Shown: in pieces, positions 43,877-53,129 of the stretch | Layout: each line of letters starts with the position of its first letter | Position numbering within the stretch: the first letter of the stretch is position 1 | From: Polaribacter gangjinensis | Lineage (GTDB): Bacteria > Bacteroidota > Bacteroidia > Flavobacteriales > Flavobacteriaceae | NCBI RefSeq assembly: GCF_038024125.1 | Contig: NZ_CP150662.1 | Location: forward strand, 2,714,501 to 2,778,500 | Direction of reading: 5' to 3' | DNA: 64,000 nt | The notes under the pieces: generated by a model | Database searches by the model: none | Told to the model about the DNA's origin: nothing | The model's input: the letters and a program-made list of their open reading frames with translations, nothing else | Program-made: the position numbers and the translations under genes

Positions 43877-45301
43877 ATGTCACAATTTATCAGTGTTTTT
43901 GATATGCTCAAAATAGGAGTAGGTCCTTCAAGTTCTCATACACTAGGACCTTGGAGAGCTGCGCAACAATGGATTTTAAAATTAAAAGAACAATACTTGT
44001 TTGACACACTAGATCGTGTTCAAGTAGATTTATACGGTTCTTTATCACTTACAGGAAAAGGACATGCTACTGATTTGGCTATTTTATTGGGCTTGAGCGA
44101 AGCTGACCCTGAATACATTCCTATTGAAGATATTTTTATCATCGTAGAAAGAATCAATACCCAAGAAGAACTTATTTTTAAAGGCGGAAAAACAATTCCT
44201 TTTCCCAAAAGTGCCATAAAATTTAATAGAGAATTTTTACCTTTTCATGCGAATGGTATTACTTTTCGAGGTTTTTCAGGAGAAAAGGAAATTTCAACTG
44301 AAACTTATTTTTCAATTGGAGGAGGATTTATTGTGCAAGAACATGATTCTCTGGAAGAAGAAATTGAAATAAATAAAAAAAACTTTCCCTTTCCTATAAA
44401 TAGAGCTATTCAATTGGAAACGTATTGTGAAAGTCATCATTTATTGATTTCGGAAGTTGTTTTACAAAACGAATTGGTTTTACGAACTTCAGAAGAGATC
44501 GATTTTGAATTGCATCGAATTTGGGATACCATGCTCGAATCTATGTATTTAGGTTGTCATACAGAAGGAAAACTTCCAGGTGGACTCAATGTAAAAAGAC
44601 GTGCTTTTGAAACCCATCAAAAATTGATCAAAGATGCAATTTATTCCAATCCAAAAGAATGGATAACTGCCATTAGAAGTACTGAAGTAAAATTCAGAGA
44701 AATTTTAAAATGGGTAAGTTGTTTGGCGCTTTCTGTTAATGAAGTAAATGCGGCTTTAGGTCGTGTTGTAACTGCGCCAACCAATGGAAGTGCAGGTGTA
44801 ATTCCTGCTGTGTTGATGTATTATTTGGTCATTGAAAATCATCAAGCAGATTTTAGTCACATCAAAAGATTTTTATTAACGGCAGGTGAAATTGGAAGTA
44901 TTTTTAAGAAAAATGCTACCATTTCTGCAGCAATGGGAGGTTGTCAGGCTGAAATCGGAGTTTCATCTGCAATGGCAGCAGCAGCTTTAGCAGAATTGAT
45001 GGGAGGAACCCCAGCACAATGTTTGTCAGCAGCAGAAATAGCCATGGAACATCATCTAGGAATGACCTGCGATCCTATTGGAGGTTTGGTACAAGTTCCT
45101 TGTATTGAACGAAATTCTATGGGAGCTATCAAAGCAATTCATGCTGCAGAGATTGCTTTAGAAACCAATCCAAAAGAATCTTTAGTTCATTTAGATAATG
45201 TAATTGATACTATGTGGGAAACTGCCAAAGACATGAATAAAAATTACAAAGAAACCTCTGAAGGTGGTTTGGCTGTTACTGTTCGTTTGGCAGATTGTTA
45301 A
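43877..45301 (+). CDS. sdaA: L-serine ammonia-lyase, iron-sulfur type
   Basis: A 474-residue single-chain L-serine dehydratase. The N-terminal beta domain has SVFDMLKIGVGPSSSHTLGP; the C-terminal alpha domain holds APTNGSAGVIPAVLMYY, AAMGGCQAEIGVSSAMAA, MTCDPIGGLVQVPCIERNSM. The Cys residues in those last two segments are the usual 4Fe-4S ligands. Makes pyruvate and ammonia from serine. It ends one base from the convergent yaaA. Confidence 0.95.
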   Translation: MSQFISVFDMLKIGVGPSSSHTLGPWRAAQQWILKLKEQYLFDTLDRVQVDLYGSLSLTGKGHATDLAILLGLSEADPEYIPIEDIFIIVERINTQEELIFKGGKTIPFPKSAIKFNREFLPFHANGITFRGFSGEKEISTETYFSIGGGFIVQEHDSLEEEIEINKKNFPFPINRAIQLETYCESHHLLISEVVLQNELVLRTSEEIDFELHRIWDTMLESMYLGCHTEGKLPGGLNVKRRAFETHQKLIKDAIYSNPKEWITAIRSTEVKFREILKWVSCLALSVNEVNAALGRVVTAPTNGSAGVIPAVLMYYLVIENHQADFSHIKRFLLTAGEIGSIFKKNATISAAMGGCQAEIGVSSAMAAAALAELMGGTPAQCLSAAEIAMEHHLGMTCDPIGGLVQVPCIERNSMGAIKAIHAAEIALETNPKESLVHLDNVIDTMWETAKDMNKNYKETSEGGLAVTVRLADC

Positions 45302-45302
45302 T

Positions 45303-46061
45303 TTATCTTGTAAAAACCAATTCGTTTTTTGACGACATATTTTCGTCAAAGCGATAGTTTTCAGTATCAAAATGTTTCAACTCATCAATAGTTTTCACAT
45401 TGTTTTCAATGATATAACGCACCATTAATCCTCGTGCTTTTTTGGCAAAAGTCATGATGGTTTTGTACTGACCGTTTTTAAAATCCTTGAAAACAGGAGT
45501 AATCATAGGTACTTTTAACACTTTTTGATTGATGACTTTAAAATATTCTGAACTTGCTAAGTTGATCAGCAATTCATCATCTAACAATTCTTCGTTCAAA
45601 GCATTTGCGATTGTATCTCCCCAAAATTTGTACAAATTTTCTTTGGTGCCTACTTTTAGTTTTGTCCCCATTTCTAAACGATAAGGTTGCATTAAATCCA
45701 AAGGTTTTAAGATTCCGTATAAACCAGATAAAATTCGCAAGTTTTCTTGCAATAAGGGCAATTTTTCAATAGGTAAAGTATTTACATCTATACCTCTAAA
45801 AACTTCACCTGTAAATGCATAAATTGCTTGTTTGGAGTTTTCTGGTGAAAAAGGCGGTTGCCAAGTTTGGTTTCTTTCGTAATTCAACGCTGCTAAATCA
45901 TCAGAAATTGACATTAAATCTGCTAATTTATTTTTTGAAAGTGTTTTTAATTTTTGATTCAGTTTGGCTGATTGCTCTAAAAAACGGGGCATTGTGTGCA
46001 AACTTGTTGGAACCTTACTTTCAAAATCTAACGATTTTGCTGGAGAAATAATGATTTTCAT
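45303..46061 (-). CDS. yaaA: Peroxide stress protein YaaA
   Basis: A 252-residue DUF328 protein: MKIIISPAKSLDFES at the start, AIYAFTGEVFRGID, LRILSGLYGILKPLDLMQPYR, INLASSEYFKVI, and YDTENYRF-like HFDTENYRFDENMSS at the end. In E. coli YaaA lowers free iron under peroxide stress and binds DNA. Convergent with sdaA. Confidence 0.93.
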   Translation of the reverse strand: MKIIISPAKSLDFESKVPTSLHTMPRFLEQSAKLNQKLKTLSKNKLADLMSISDDLAALNYERNQTWQPPFSPENSKQAIYAFTGEVFRGIDVNTLPIEKLPLLQENLRILSGLYGILKPLDLMQPYRLEMGTKLKVGTKENLYKFWGDTIANALNEELLDDELLINLASSEYFKVINQKVLKVPMITPVFKDFKNGQYKTIMTFAKKARGLMVRYIIENNVKTIDELKHFDTENYRFDENMSSKNELVFTR

Positions 46062-46255
46062 AAAATGCGTTTAATATTTAAAATCTGAATGTAAAAATAC
46101 AAACCAAATTTTAAAAAGTGTTAGGATTTTGAAAGGTATCTTTGATATTTCTATTTATAAAATTGATAGATCAATTCTTTTTTGATTATATTTATTGATG
46201 GCTTCAAACTTTTTCACTTTTTAAAGGTCTAAGCTTCAAACTAATCTATTTTTCT

Positions 46256-46795
46256 TTGAGTAAAGAAGAGCAGCTATTGGCAAAACTTCGAAATCCGGCA
46301 TTGAAAGACAGTGCTTTTAATGAATTGCTTGATACCTATCAAGAACGATTGTATTGGCATATCAGAAAAATTGTGATTACTCATGAAAATGCAGATGATG
46401 TGTTACAAAATACTTTTATCAGAGTGTATAAAAGTATTCAAAATTTTGAAGGAAAAAGTAGTTTGCATACGTGGATGTTTCGAATTGCGTATAATGAATC
46501 GCTTCGTTTTTTAGAGAAAAATAACAAAAAAGGGTATGAAATTTTAGATGATTTTTCTCCTAAGAGCACATCATCTGTTGCTGAAGATGCATTTTTTCAT
46601 CCCGATGAAATTCAGCAAAAATTGCATCAAATTATTGATGGATTTACCGAAAAACAAAAGCGAGTTTTTCAAATGAAATATTTTGATGATTTGAGTTTTA
46701 AAGAGATTTCAGAAATCATTAATGTATCTGAAAGTACTTTAAAATCAGCTTATTATACTGCCGTAAAAGTTATAGAAGAAAAAATATTTTTATAA
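46256..46795 (+). CDS. ECF-type RNA polymerase sigma factor
   Basis: A 179-residue sigma-70 family factor. Region 2: YQERLYWHIRKIVITHENAD and DVLQNTFIRVYKSIQNFEGK with SSLHTWMFRIAYNES; region 4: FTEKQKRVFQMKYFDDLSFK and EISEIINVSESTLKSAYYTA (helix-turn-helix). The start is TTG at 46256 (MSKEEQLL); no ATG is available close by in frame. First gene of a five-gene same-strand set with a membrane anti-sigma, a lipoprotein, an LTxxQ protein and an outer-membrane protein. Confidence 0.9.
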   Translation: MSKEEQLLAKLRNPALKDSAFNELLDTYQERLYWHIRKIVITHENADDVLQNTFIRVYKSIQNFEGKSSLHTWMFRIAYNESLRFLEKNNKKGYEILDDFSPKSTSSVAEDAFFHPDEIQQKLHQIIDGFTEKQKRVFQMKYFDDLSFKEISEIINVSESTLKSAYYTAVKVIEEKIFL

Positions 46796-46833
46796 AACAA
46801 ACTATATAAAAAAACTTGGGTCAAAGTAGTGAT

Positions 46834-47364
46834 ATGAAAAACAATAAGAAAACTCCGAACCAAAAATCATTTTTAGAAGGCAAGTATTCTAAAAATGTTT
46901 CCAAAAATCATGAAACCTATTTGGGAACAACAATTCCTGAAGGATATTTTGCGGCTTCAAAAATGGCTATTTTAGAGAAAATCAATCTTGAAAATGAGGC
47001 TCAAAAATCAAAAAAGAAAACTGTTTTTTGGTTACAACCTCGCTTTAAATATGCAGTTGCAGCTTCTTTAGTTTTATTATTTGGACTATCAGTTTGGTTT
47101 CAAAACATTCATCAACCAACAAAAAATAATACCTCTGATTTTGAACTGTTAACATTTTCAGAAGATGTTTTATTGAGTGCAGTTTTGTTAGAAGATGATC
47201 AAATGGATGCTTATTCAAACATCACTTTGATGAATGAAATTGTGATAAAAGCGGAACTTTCTGAACAAAAAATGGAAGACATGCTTTTGAATTCATTATT
47301 TGTAGAAGATTCATTATTAAATAATTACACAGAAAAAAACTTTATAGAATCTATTATTTTATAA
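46834..47364 (+). CDS. Putative membrane-anchored anti-sigma factor
   Basis: About 176 residues from ATG 46834. A soluble N-terminal part with TTIPEGYFAASKMAILEKI (a PEGYF-type segment that I recall from flavobacterial anti-sigma proteins), one membrane helix (about 66-88: YAVAASLVLLFGLSVWF) and an acidic outside part. Position after an ECF sigma gene and topology support an anti-sigma role; no zinc site (HxxxCxxC) is seen. Confidence 0.7.
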   Translation: MKNNKKTPNQKSFLEGKYSKNVSKNHETYLGTTIPEGYFAASKMAILEKINLENEAQKSKKKTVFWLQPRFKYAVAASLVLLFGLSVWFQNIHQPTKNNTSDFELLTFSEDVLLSAVLLEDDQMDAYSNITLMNEIVIKAELSEQKMEDMLLNSLFVEDSLLNNYTEKNFIESIIL

Positions 47365-47442
47365 AAAAAATGAAATTAATTTCAAACTAATTTTTAAAAC
47401 TCAGTTCTAAGTAATCAGAAACAACTTTAAATAATCAAAATC

Positions 47443-48315
47443 ATGAAAACAATCATCACATCAAAAAGATTTTTTACGAGACGTATCCAATCTTTCGCAA
47501 CAATTTTAGTAACTATTGTTGCATTTACAGCTTGTTCAGAGCAAGCAACTATAGAAGAATTAGGCCTTGAAGATGCTGTTTTAATCGAAAAAATTGAAAG
47601 TGCATCAAAAATTACAGTAGATGCAGCTGCTCTACCAACAGCCACCAAAGCAACTTTTAATGATGAATTGGCTGATAGTTTTATTCAAAATGTGCAACTC
47701 GCTAAAGGTTTAGGCTATAAAGTTTCACTATATACAGACAACGAATCAAGAGTAGAAGCTACCAGTACAGTGTTTTTTTCAATGTCAGGAAAACAATTGA
47801 ATGATCAAGACCAAAAACGAGGTTTTAGAAGAAATAAATGTTTTGAATTTGTTTTTCCAGTTGATTTTATCATGCCTGATGATTCTGCAATTACACTTGA
47901 AACCAAAGCTGATTGGGTGTTGATTAGAGAATGGTATCAAGCAAATCCTGGTGTAAAAGTGCGTCCTGAATTGCTATTTCCAGTAGATATTCAGTTAGAA
48001 GATGGAACAATTCAAACTTTATTGGATAGATCAGAATTGATGGCTGTAAAAGATGCTTGTAAAATGAACAGAGATAAAAGAAAATGTTTTAAATTTGAAT
48101 TGCCAGTGACTTTTACAATGCCTGATGCTAGCGAAATTACAGTTAATGAAAGAGCTGATTTTCGTTTGATAAGACAATGGCATATTGCAAATCCAACAGT
48201 TACAGAAAAAGCGAGTTTGAATTTTCCAGTAACTATTATTTACAAAGATGCTTCAACAGCAATTATTACAGACGAAGCAGCTTTGATTGCAGCAAAAGTT
48301 GCTTGTAGAAATTAA
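47443..48315 (+). CDS. Lipoprotein with a duplicated ~75-residue domain
   Basis: A 290-residue lipoprotein: signal peptide with lipobox AFTAC (Cys about 31). Two similar domains follow an N-terminal region: CFEFVFPVDFIMPDDSAITL...DWVLIREWYQANPGV (about 138-207) and CFKFELPVTFTMPDASEITV...DFRLIRQWHIANPTV (about 213-283), each with FPVxI and a closing Ala-x-Cys. I do not recognise the domain. Its place in the sigma-factor gene set suggests an envelope-stress sensor or target. Confidence 0.75.
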   Translation: MKTIITSKRFFTRRIQSFATILVTIVAFTACSEQATIEELGLEDAVLIEKIESASKITVDAAALPTATKATFNDELADSFIQNVQLAKGLGYKVSLYTDNESRVEATSTVFFSMSGKQLNDQDQKRGFRRNKCFEFVFPVDFIMPDDSAITLETKADWVLIREWYQANPGVKVRPELLFPVDIQLEDGTIQTLLDRSELMAVKDACKMNRDKRKCFKFELPVTFTMPDASEITVNERADFRLIRQWHIANPTVTEKASLNFPVTIIYKDASTAIITDEAALIAAKVACRN

Positions 48316-48358
48316 TTTATATCTTAGTAACCCTATTTCACTGAGTAAAACAACAAAA

Positions 48359-48832
48359 ATGAATTCAAAGAACATCCTTTTTAAAACCATCTTATTTTTG
48401 ATTATGTTTCAGAATATCAGTGTTTTTTCTCAAGAATCTAATTATGAGTTGATTAAAAAAGAGCTCACGAAAGAACAAAATGAATTGCTTGAAAAAGAAC
48501 AAGAAATTTTGAAAGCGAATCGCGAAGCATTCAAAGCGTCCTTAACCAAAGAACAATTATTGATTTTAGAAGATAAAAATTTATCGAAAGATGAAATCAA
48601 AAATCGATTGATGGCAACGTTTTCTAAAGAACAAAAAAATATGGTTCGAAATCAGCAAATGCGTTTGCAAATGACTAGAGAAACATTTCGAAAATCATTG
48701 ACAAATGAACAACGAAAAATGCTTAAGGAACGCATTGATAAGATAAGAAATGCCAGAGATAGAGGAGAACTTAAAGACGGGCCAAGAAATAGAAATTCTG
48801 ATGGAAGAAATATTCGAAATAGAGGGAATTAG
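48359..48832 (+). CDS. Secreted LTxxQ-motif (Spy/CpxP-like) protein
   Basis: 157 residues from ATG 48359. Signal peptide (TILFLIMFQNISVFSQ), then a charged helical protein with repeated LTKEQ-type motifs (ELTKEQNELLEKEQ, ASLTKEQLLILEDK, SLTNEQRKMLKERID) and a basic, Asn/Arg-rich tail. The LTxxQ motif is that of Spy and CpxP, periplasmic chaperone or sensor proteins of envelope-stress regulons, which fits the ECF sigma gene upstream. Confidence 0.75.
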   Translation: MNSKNILFKTILFLIMFQNISVFSQESNYELIKKELTKEQNELLEKEQEILKANREAFKASLTKEQLLILEDKNLSKDEIKNRLMATFSKEQKNMVRNQQMRLQMTRETFRKSLTNEQRKMLKERIDKIRNARDRGELKDGPRNRNSDGRNIRNRGN

Positions 48833-48844
48833 CATGTAATTTCT

Positions 48845-49756
48845 ATGAGAAACATTCTCGAAATAATGAATAAGAAAATGAGATTTTTGGGGTTGCTATT
48901 GTTTTCAATAGCAACCTCTTTTTGTGCTTACAGTCAAGAAAAAGATGATGCTACCATTGATGCTTTGATTGATGAATTATTTTTTAATGACCAACAATTT
49001 ATTGATGAAGTCTTAGAAACCAACTTTTCGTACAATTTTTTATACACATCTTTATCCTATAACAGCAACACTTTTTTCTCAGGACGAGATTCAGGAATAG
49101 ATCAATTCAATGTAATTCCCCAAATATCTTATTATCATTCTTCAGGATTTAATGCGAGTATTTCTGGAATTTATTATCAAAATTTTGCGCCAAGTTGGGA
49201 TTTTACAAGTGTTTCAGTAGGATATTTCAATTCGCTTGGAAAGTCAAGAAACATCATTTATAATTTAGGATACACCAAATATTTCTATGCTGATGATTTT
49301 GATGATTTTACCAATTCTATTGACATCAGTTTGGGAATTAGAAACAAAAAACGAACTTTAGGAACCACATTGTCAGGTTCATATATTTACGGAACAGACA
49401 ATTCGTATCAATTGGTTTCTAATAGTTTTGTAAGTTTCAATTTGTACAGAACTACTCATTTTGCTTTGAGATTCAGACCTACTCTTAGTTTTGTTGTTGC
49501 CAATCAGACGTTTGGAAAATATACGTTACGGATTATAAATGGCAGAAGAGTTTTTGTATATTCAAGCACAGAAGTGTTTGATTTGTTAAACACACAATTG
49601 GGTTTTCCAATTTCGTTTTCAAAAAAATCTTGGGATGTTGAATTGGGTTATTATTTGAATTTACCAAATGCAGTTGCAGATGAAACTAACCTGAAAAACA
49701 CGAGTTTTTTCGGATTTTCTGTAGGATATTTGTTTGATTTGTCTAAAAAGAAATAA
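48845..49756 (+). CDS. Outer-membrane beta-barrel protein of unknown function
   Basis: 303 residues; the signal peptide begins at an internal Met (MRFLGLLLFSIATSFCAYSQ). Many alternating aromatic strands (FNASISGIYYQNFAPSWDFT, FVSFNLYRTTHFALRFRPT) and a closing FFGFSVGYLFDLSKK indicate a barrel of about 12-14 strands. Last gene of the sigma-factor set, 12 bases after the LTxxQ gene, so a likely regulon target. It abuts the convergent rluD-like gene with no gap. Confidence 0.75.
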   Translation: MRNILEIMNKKMRFLGLLLFSIATSFCAYSQEKDDATIDALIDELFFNDQQFIDEVLETNFSYNFLYTSLSYNSNTFFSGRDSGIDQFNVIPQISYYHSSGFNASISGIYYQNFAPSWDFTSVSVGYFNSLGKSRNIIYNLGYTKYFYADDFDDFTNSIDISLGIRNKKRTLGTTLSGSYIYGTDNSYQLVSNSFVSFNLYRTTHFALRFRPTLSFVVANQTFGKYTLRIINGRRVFVYSSTEVFDLLNTQLGFPISFSKKSWDVELGYYLNLPNAVADETNLKNTSFFGFSVGYLFDLSKKK

Positions 49757-50791
49757 TTACTCTTCGTATTTAGAATGCTCAGCATAGGTGCGCCATTTTT
49801 CCAAGCAAGCTGTCATATCTTCAGGAATTTCAGAATCAAATTGTAAAAATTTTCCTGTAATTGGATGCGTAAATCCTAATGTTTTAGCATGCAAAGCTTG
49901 TCTTGGCAACACATTGAAACAATTTTGAACAAACTGTTTGTATTTGGTAAACGTTGTTCCTTTTAAAATTTCATTACCTCCATAACGTTCGTCATTAAAA
50001 AGTGTATGACCAATATGTTTGAAATGTGCTCTAATTTGATGCGTTCTTCCAGTTTCTAATTTGCATTGCACCAAAGTGACATACGTTAATCTTTCTAAAA
50101 CTTTGTAATGTGTGATAGCTGGTTTTCCAAAATCTCCCTCAGGAAAAACATCCATTTGCAATCTGTTTTTAAAACTACGTCCAATATTGCCTTCAATAGT
50201 CCCTTCATCTTCATCAATTGTTCCCCAAACTATAGCATAATAAAATCTTTCTGTTGTTCTGTCAAAAAATTGTTTGGATAAATTTGCCATTGCAAATTCG
50301 GTTTTGGCAATCACCAGTAAACCACTGGTGTCTTTATCAATTCTATGCACCAAACCTGGCCTTTCATTAGAGTTTGTAGGTAAATTTTCAATATGATGAA
50401 TCAAACCATTTACCAACGTTCCTGAATAATTGCCATGTCCTGGATGCACCACCATTCCTGCAGGTTTGTTTACTACAATCACGGTTTCATCTTCATAGAC
50501 AATATCCAAAGAGATATTTTCTGCAACCAATAAATTTTCATGAGGAGGATGACTCAAAACAACACGAACTACATCATGAGGTTTAACTTTGTAGTTTTGT
50601 TTTACAACAACATCATTTACTAAAATATTACCTGCTTTTGCAGCTTGTTGTACTTTATTTCTTGTAGCGTTTTCGATGAAATTCATCAAAAATTTGTCCA
50701 CTCGCAAAGGCACTTGTCCAACACTCGCTACAAATCTGTAATGTTCATACAGATCATCATTTTCAATCTCTAAATTCTCGTTTTCTATCAA
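49757..50791 (-). CDS. rluD: RluA/RluD-family 23S rRNA pseudouridine synthase
   Basis: 344 residues. S4-like N-terminal RNA-binding domain (VPLRVDKFLMNFIENATRNK) and catalytic domain with the HRIDKDTSGLLVIAKT motif, whose Asp is the nucleophile, then TGRTHQIRAHFKHIGH. RluD-type enzymes modify helix 69 of 23S rRNA; RluA paralogues differ, so the symbol is moderately sure. In one operon with the PASTA protein upstream. Confidence 0.9.
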   Translation of the reverse strand: MIENENLEIENDDLYEHYRFVASVGQVPLRVDKFLMNFIENATRNKVQQAAKAGNILVNDVVVKQNYKVKPHDVVRVVLSHPPHENLLVAENISLDIVYEDETVIVVNKPAGMVVHPGHGNYSGTLVNGLIHHIENLPTNSNERPGLVHRIDKDTSGLLVIAKTEFAMANLSKQFFDRTTERFYYAIVWGTIDEDEGTIEGNIGRSFKNRLQMDVFPEGDFGKPAITHYKVLERLTYVTLVQCKLETGRTHQIRAHFKHIGHTLFNDERYGGNEILKGTTFTKYKQFVQNCFNVLPRQALHAKTLGFTHPITGKFLQFDSEIPEDMTACLEKWRTYAEHSKYEE

Positions 50792-50815
50792 AATATGGTT
50801 GCTATTTTTAACTAA

Positions 50816-51418
50816 TTAAAAATCAACATCGTCATTAATACTATCTGTTTGAGCAGAATTTTGCCCCATACCACCATCACCCAAAACCAATGTTATTTCT
50901 GAGTTTTTTTGCAATTTTTCATTCGGATTTAAGATTTTTCCATTGTGACGCATTCCTCTTACTACATCTTTTCCAATGTCATTTATATAAATAAAATCTT
51001 GGCTAACTTTAAATCCAATTGCACGTAACTCAGAAATTGCTTGTCTTTTGGTTCGTCCGTTTAAATTCGGAATCGTAACATCTCTATATCTTGACGGGTT
51101 TAATGTCAAGTAAATTTTTCGTTTTTCTTTTACAAATTCTCCAGCTTCCGGATTTTGCTCAATCACCGAAAATTTTGGATACTCAGGATTGTAACTAGCG
51201 CTATCAATTACAATATAATCTAAGTCCAAGTCATTCAATTTCAAAGCAGCTTCTTCAATGGAAAGTTTACTCAAATTCGGAACTTCAATTTTTTGATTGT
51301 GATTTGTAGAAAATCTTAAAACGACTTTGATTACAAATACAAAAACTATCAATCCAACAAAAGCAATAAGGATTTGTTTGAAAAAAAGTTTACTCTTTAC
51401 GAACTGAACGATACTCAT
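50816..51418 (-). CDS. PASTA-domain membrane protein
   Basis: A 200-residue bitopic protein: one N-terminal membrane helix (ILIAFVGLIVFVFVIKVVL) and two periplasmic PASTA domains (about 38-110, EVPNLSKLSIEEAALKLND, and 111-180, TIPNLNGRTKRQAISELRAI). PASTA domains bind cell-wall precursors. No kinase or transpeptidase part is present. Lies between ddl and rluD, an order I recall from other flavobacteria. A minus-strand -7 element TATCTTTG lies at 51448-51441. Confidence 0.88.
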   Translation of the reverse strand: MSIVQFVKSKLFFKQILIAFVGLIVFVFVIKVVLRFSTNHNQKIEVPNLSKLSIEEAALKLNDLDLDYIVIDSASYNPEYPKFSVIEQNPEAGEFVKEKRKIYLTLNPSRYRDVTIPNLNGRTKRQAISELRAIGFKVSQDFIYINDIGKDVVRGMRHNGKILNPNEKLQKNSEITLVLGDGGMGQNSAQTDSINDDVDF

Positions 51419-51440
51419 AACTGGCTTTTTTGATAATTTA

Positions 51441-51448
51441 CAAAGATA
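51441..51448 (-). promoter_or_regulatory. Candidate -7 element of the PASTA-rluD operon
   Basis: Minus strand TATCTTTG, 22 bases before the ATG at 51418. Confidence 0.4.
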
Positions 51449-51485
51449 TAAAAACTAAACGTCGTGAAATCTATTTATATTTTGA

Positions 51486-51493
51486 TAAATTTG
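51486..51493 (+). promoter_or_regulatory. Candidate -7 element of the ddl-coaD operon
   Basis: TAAATTTG (TAnnTTTG), 20 bases before the ddl ATG. Divergent from the PASTA promoter. Confidence 0.4.
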
Positions 51494-51513
51494 TTACATA
51501 TATCGTTACATAA

Positions 51514-52488
51514 ATGAAAAAAAATATTGCCATTGTAATGGGTGGTTATTCATCCGAAGTAAACATTTCTTTAAAAAGTGGAAATGTGGTTTACAAACAT
51601 TTAGATAGAGAAAAATATATGCCTTTTCGGGTACATATTTTAAAAGAAAAATGGGTTGCTTTGGATGATGCAAACAACGAATATCCAATTGATAAAAACG
51701 ATTTTTCATTTTTGATGGATGTAAAATTGATAAAATTCGATGTTGTTTTCAATGCAATTCATGGAAATCCTGGAGAAAATGGGGTTTTATTAGCCTATTT
51801 TGATTTGTTAGGAATCCGTTACACTTCAGCACCTTTTTATCAAATGGCATTGACTTTTAACAAACGAGATACGTTGAGTGTTTTGAAACAATATGGTATT
51901 CAAACTGCAAAATCAGTTTTTTTAAACAAAGGAGATGTCATTAATATTGATGAAATTATTGATAAAGTTGGCTTGCCTTGTTTTGTAAAACCCAACAATG
52001 CTGGTTCAAGTTACGGAATTTCAAAAGTGTATGAAAAAACAGCAATGTTGGCAGCACTTGAAAAAGCGTACAAAGAAGATGCTGAAATTTTGATTGAATC
52101 TTTTTTAGACGGAACAGAAGTTTCAGTTGGAGTAATTCAATATCAAAATGCATTGAAAGTTTTACCAATTACTGAGATTGTTTCCGAAAATGATTTTTTT
52201 GATTACGAAGCAAAATACGAAGGAAAATCTCAAGAAATTACACCTGCCAGAATTTCATCAAAAGTTCAAGAAAGAGTAGAAGAGGTTGCTAAAAAAGTCT
52301 ATAAAGTATTGAATATGAAAGGTTTTTCGCGTTCAGAATATATTTTGGTTAATGACGAGCCTTTTTTCTTAGAAATGAATACAGTTCCTGGAATGACAGA
52401 AGAAAGCATTTTGCCACAACAAGCTGCTGCTGCAGGAATTTCCTTGAAAGAATTATTTGATAATGCCATTCAAATGGCTTTAAATTAA
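51514..52488 (+). CDS. ddl: D-alanine--D-alanine ligase
   Basis: A 324-residue ATP-grasp enzyme: NIAIVMGGYSSEVNISLKSG, VFNAIHGNPGENGVLLAYFD, LPCFVKPNNAGSSYGISKVY, ILIESFLDGTEVSVGVIQY and FFLEMNTVPGMTEESILPQQ. Makes the D-Ala-D-Ala used by MurF. Four bases before coaD. Confidence 0.96.
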   Translation: MKKNIAIVMGGYSSEVNISLKSGNVVYKHLDREKYMPFRVHILKEKWVALDDANNEYPIDKNDFSFLMDVKLIKFDVVFNAIHGNPGENGVLLAYFDLLGIRYTSAPFYQMALTFNKRDTLSVLKQYGIQTAKSVFLNKGDVINIDEIIDKVGLPCFVKPNNAGSSYGISKVYEKTAMLAALEKAYKEDAEILIESFLDGTEVSVGVIQYQNALKVLPITEIVSENDFFDYEAKYEGKSQEITPARISSKVQERVEEVAKKVYKVLNMKGFSRSEYILVNDEPFFLEMNTVPGMTEESILPQQAAAAGISLKELFDNAIQMALN

Positions 52489-52492
52489 ACAT

Positions 52493-52954
52493 ATGAATAG
52501 AGCTGTTTTTCCAGGATCTTTTGATCCAATTACGTTAGGTCACTCTGATATTATTGAACGTGGATCTAAACTTTTTGATGAACTCATCATTGCAATTGGA
52601 ATCAATGCTGATAAAAAATACATGTTTTCACTGGAACAACGCAAGCAGTTTATTGAAGAGGCTTTTAAAGACAATCCTAAAATTAAAGTGGTGACGTATT
52701 CAGGGTTGACTATCGATTTTTGCAAAGAAAATGATGTTGATTACATTTTAAGAGGTTTGCGAAATCCTGCAGATTTTGAGTTTGAAAAAGCCATTGCACA
52801 TACCAACAGGCATTTATCATCTATTGAAACCGTATTTTTATTAACGGCTGCAAGAACCTCTTATATTTCTTCGTCAATTGTAAGAGACGTGATTCGAAAT
52901 AATGGCGATTATACCAAATTAGTTCCAAAATCAGTAATTGTAAATAAAAAGTAA
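52493..52954 (+). CDS. coaD: Phosphopantetheine adenylyltransferase
   Basis: A 153-residue nucleotidyltransferase with the T/HxGH motif in FPGSFDPITLGHSDIIERGS and the ISSSIVRDV end motif; ILRGLRNPADFEFE lies between. Fourth step of coenzyme A synthesis. Co-transcribed with ddl. Confidence 0.95.
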   Translation: MNRAVFPGSFDPITLGHSDIIERGSKLFDELIIAIGINADKKYMFSLEQRKQFIEEAFKDNPKIKVVTYSGLTIDFCKENDVDYILRGLRNPADFEFEKAIAHTNRHLSSIETVFLLTAARTSYISSSIVRDVIRNNGDYTKLVPKSVIVNKK

Positions 52955-52997
52955 CCAAGTTGAATTTTTTAAACAACATTGATCTTTAATACTTTAG

Positions 52998-53110
52998 AAA
53001 TAACTATGACACAAAGAACACAAAGAAGGCACAAAAAACACAAAGTTATTTTGGTTTTAAAGAAAAACTCTTTGTGAAACTTTGAGTCTTCTTTGTGTAA
53101 CTTCGTGGAA
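52998..53110. repeat. CACAAAG-type repeat between coaD and the GxxExxY gene
   Basis: ACACAAAGAACACAAAGAAG/CACAAAAAACACAAAG, then the inverse CTTTGTGAAACTTTGAG and CTTCTTTGTGTAAC: an imperfect long inverted repeat (about 52998-53045 against 53068-53103). Confidence 0.65.
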
Positions 53111-53129
53111 TAGCTAAAAATAATTAAGT

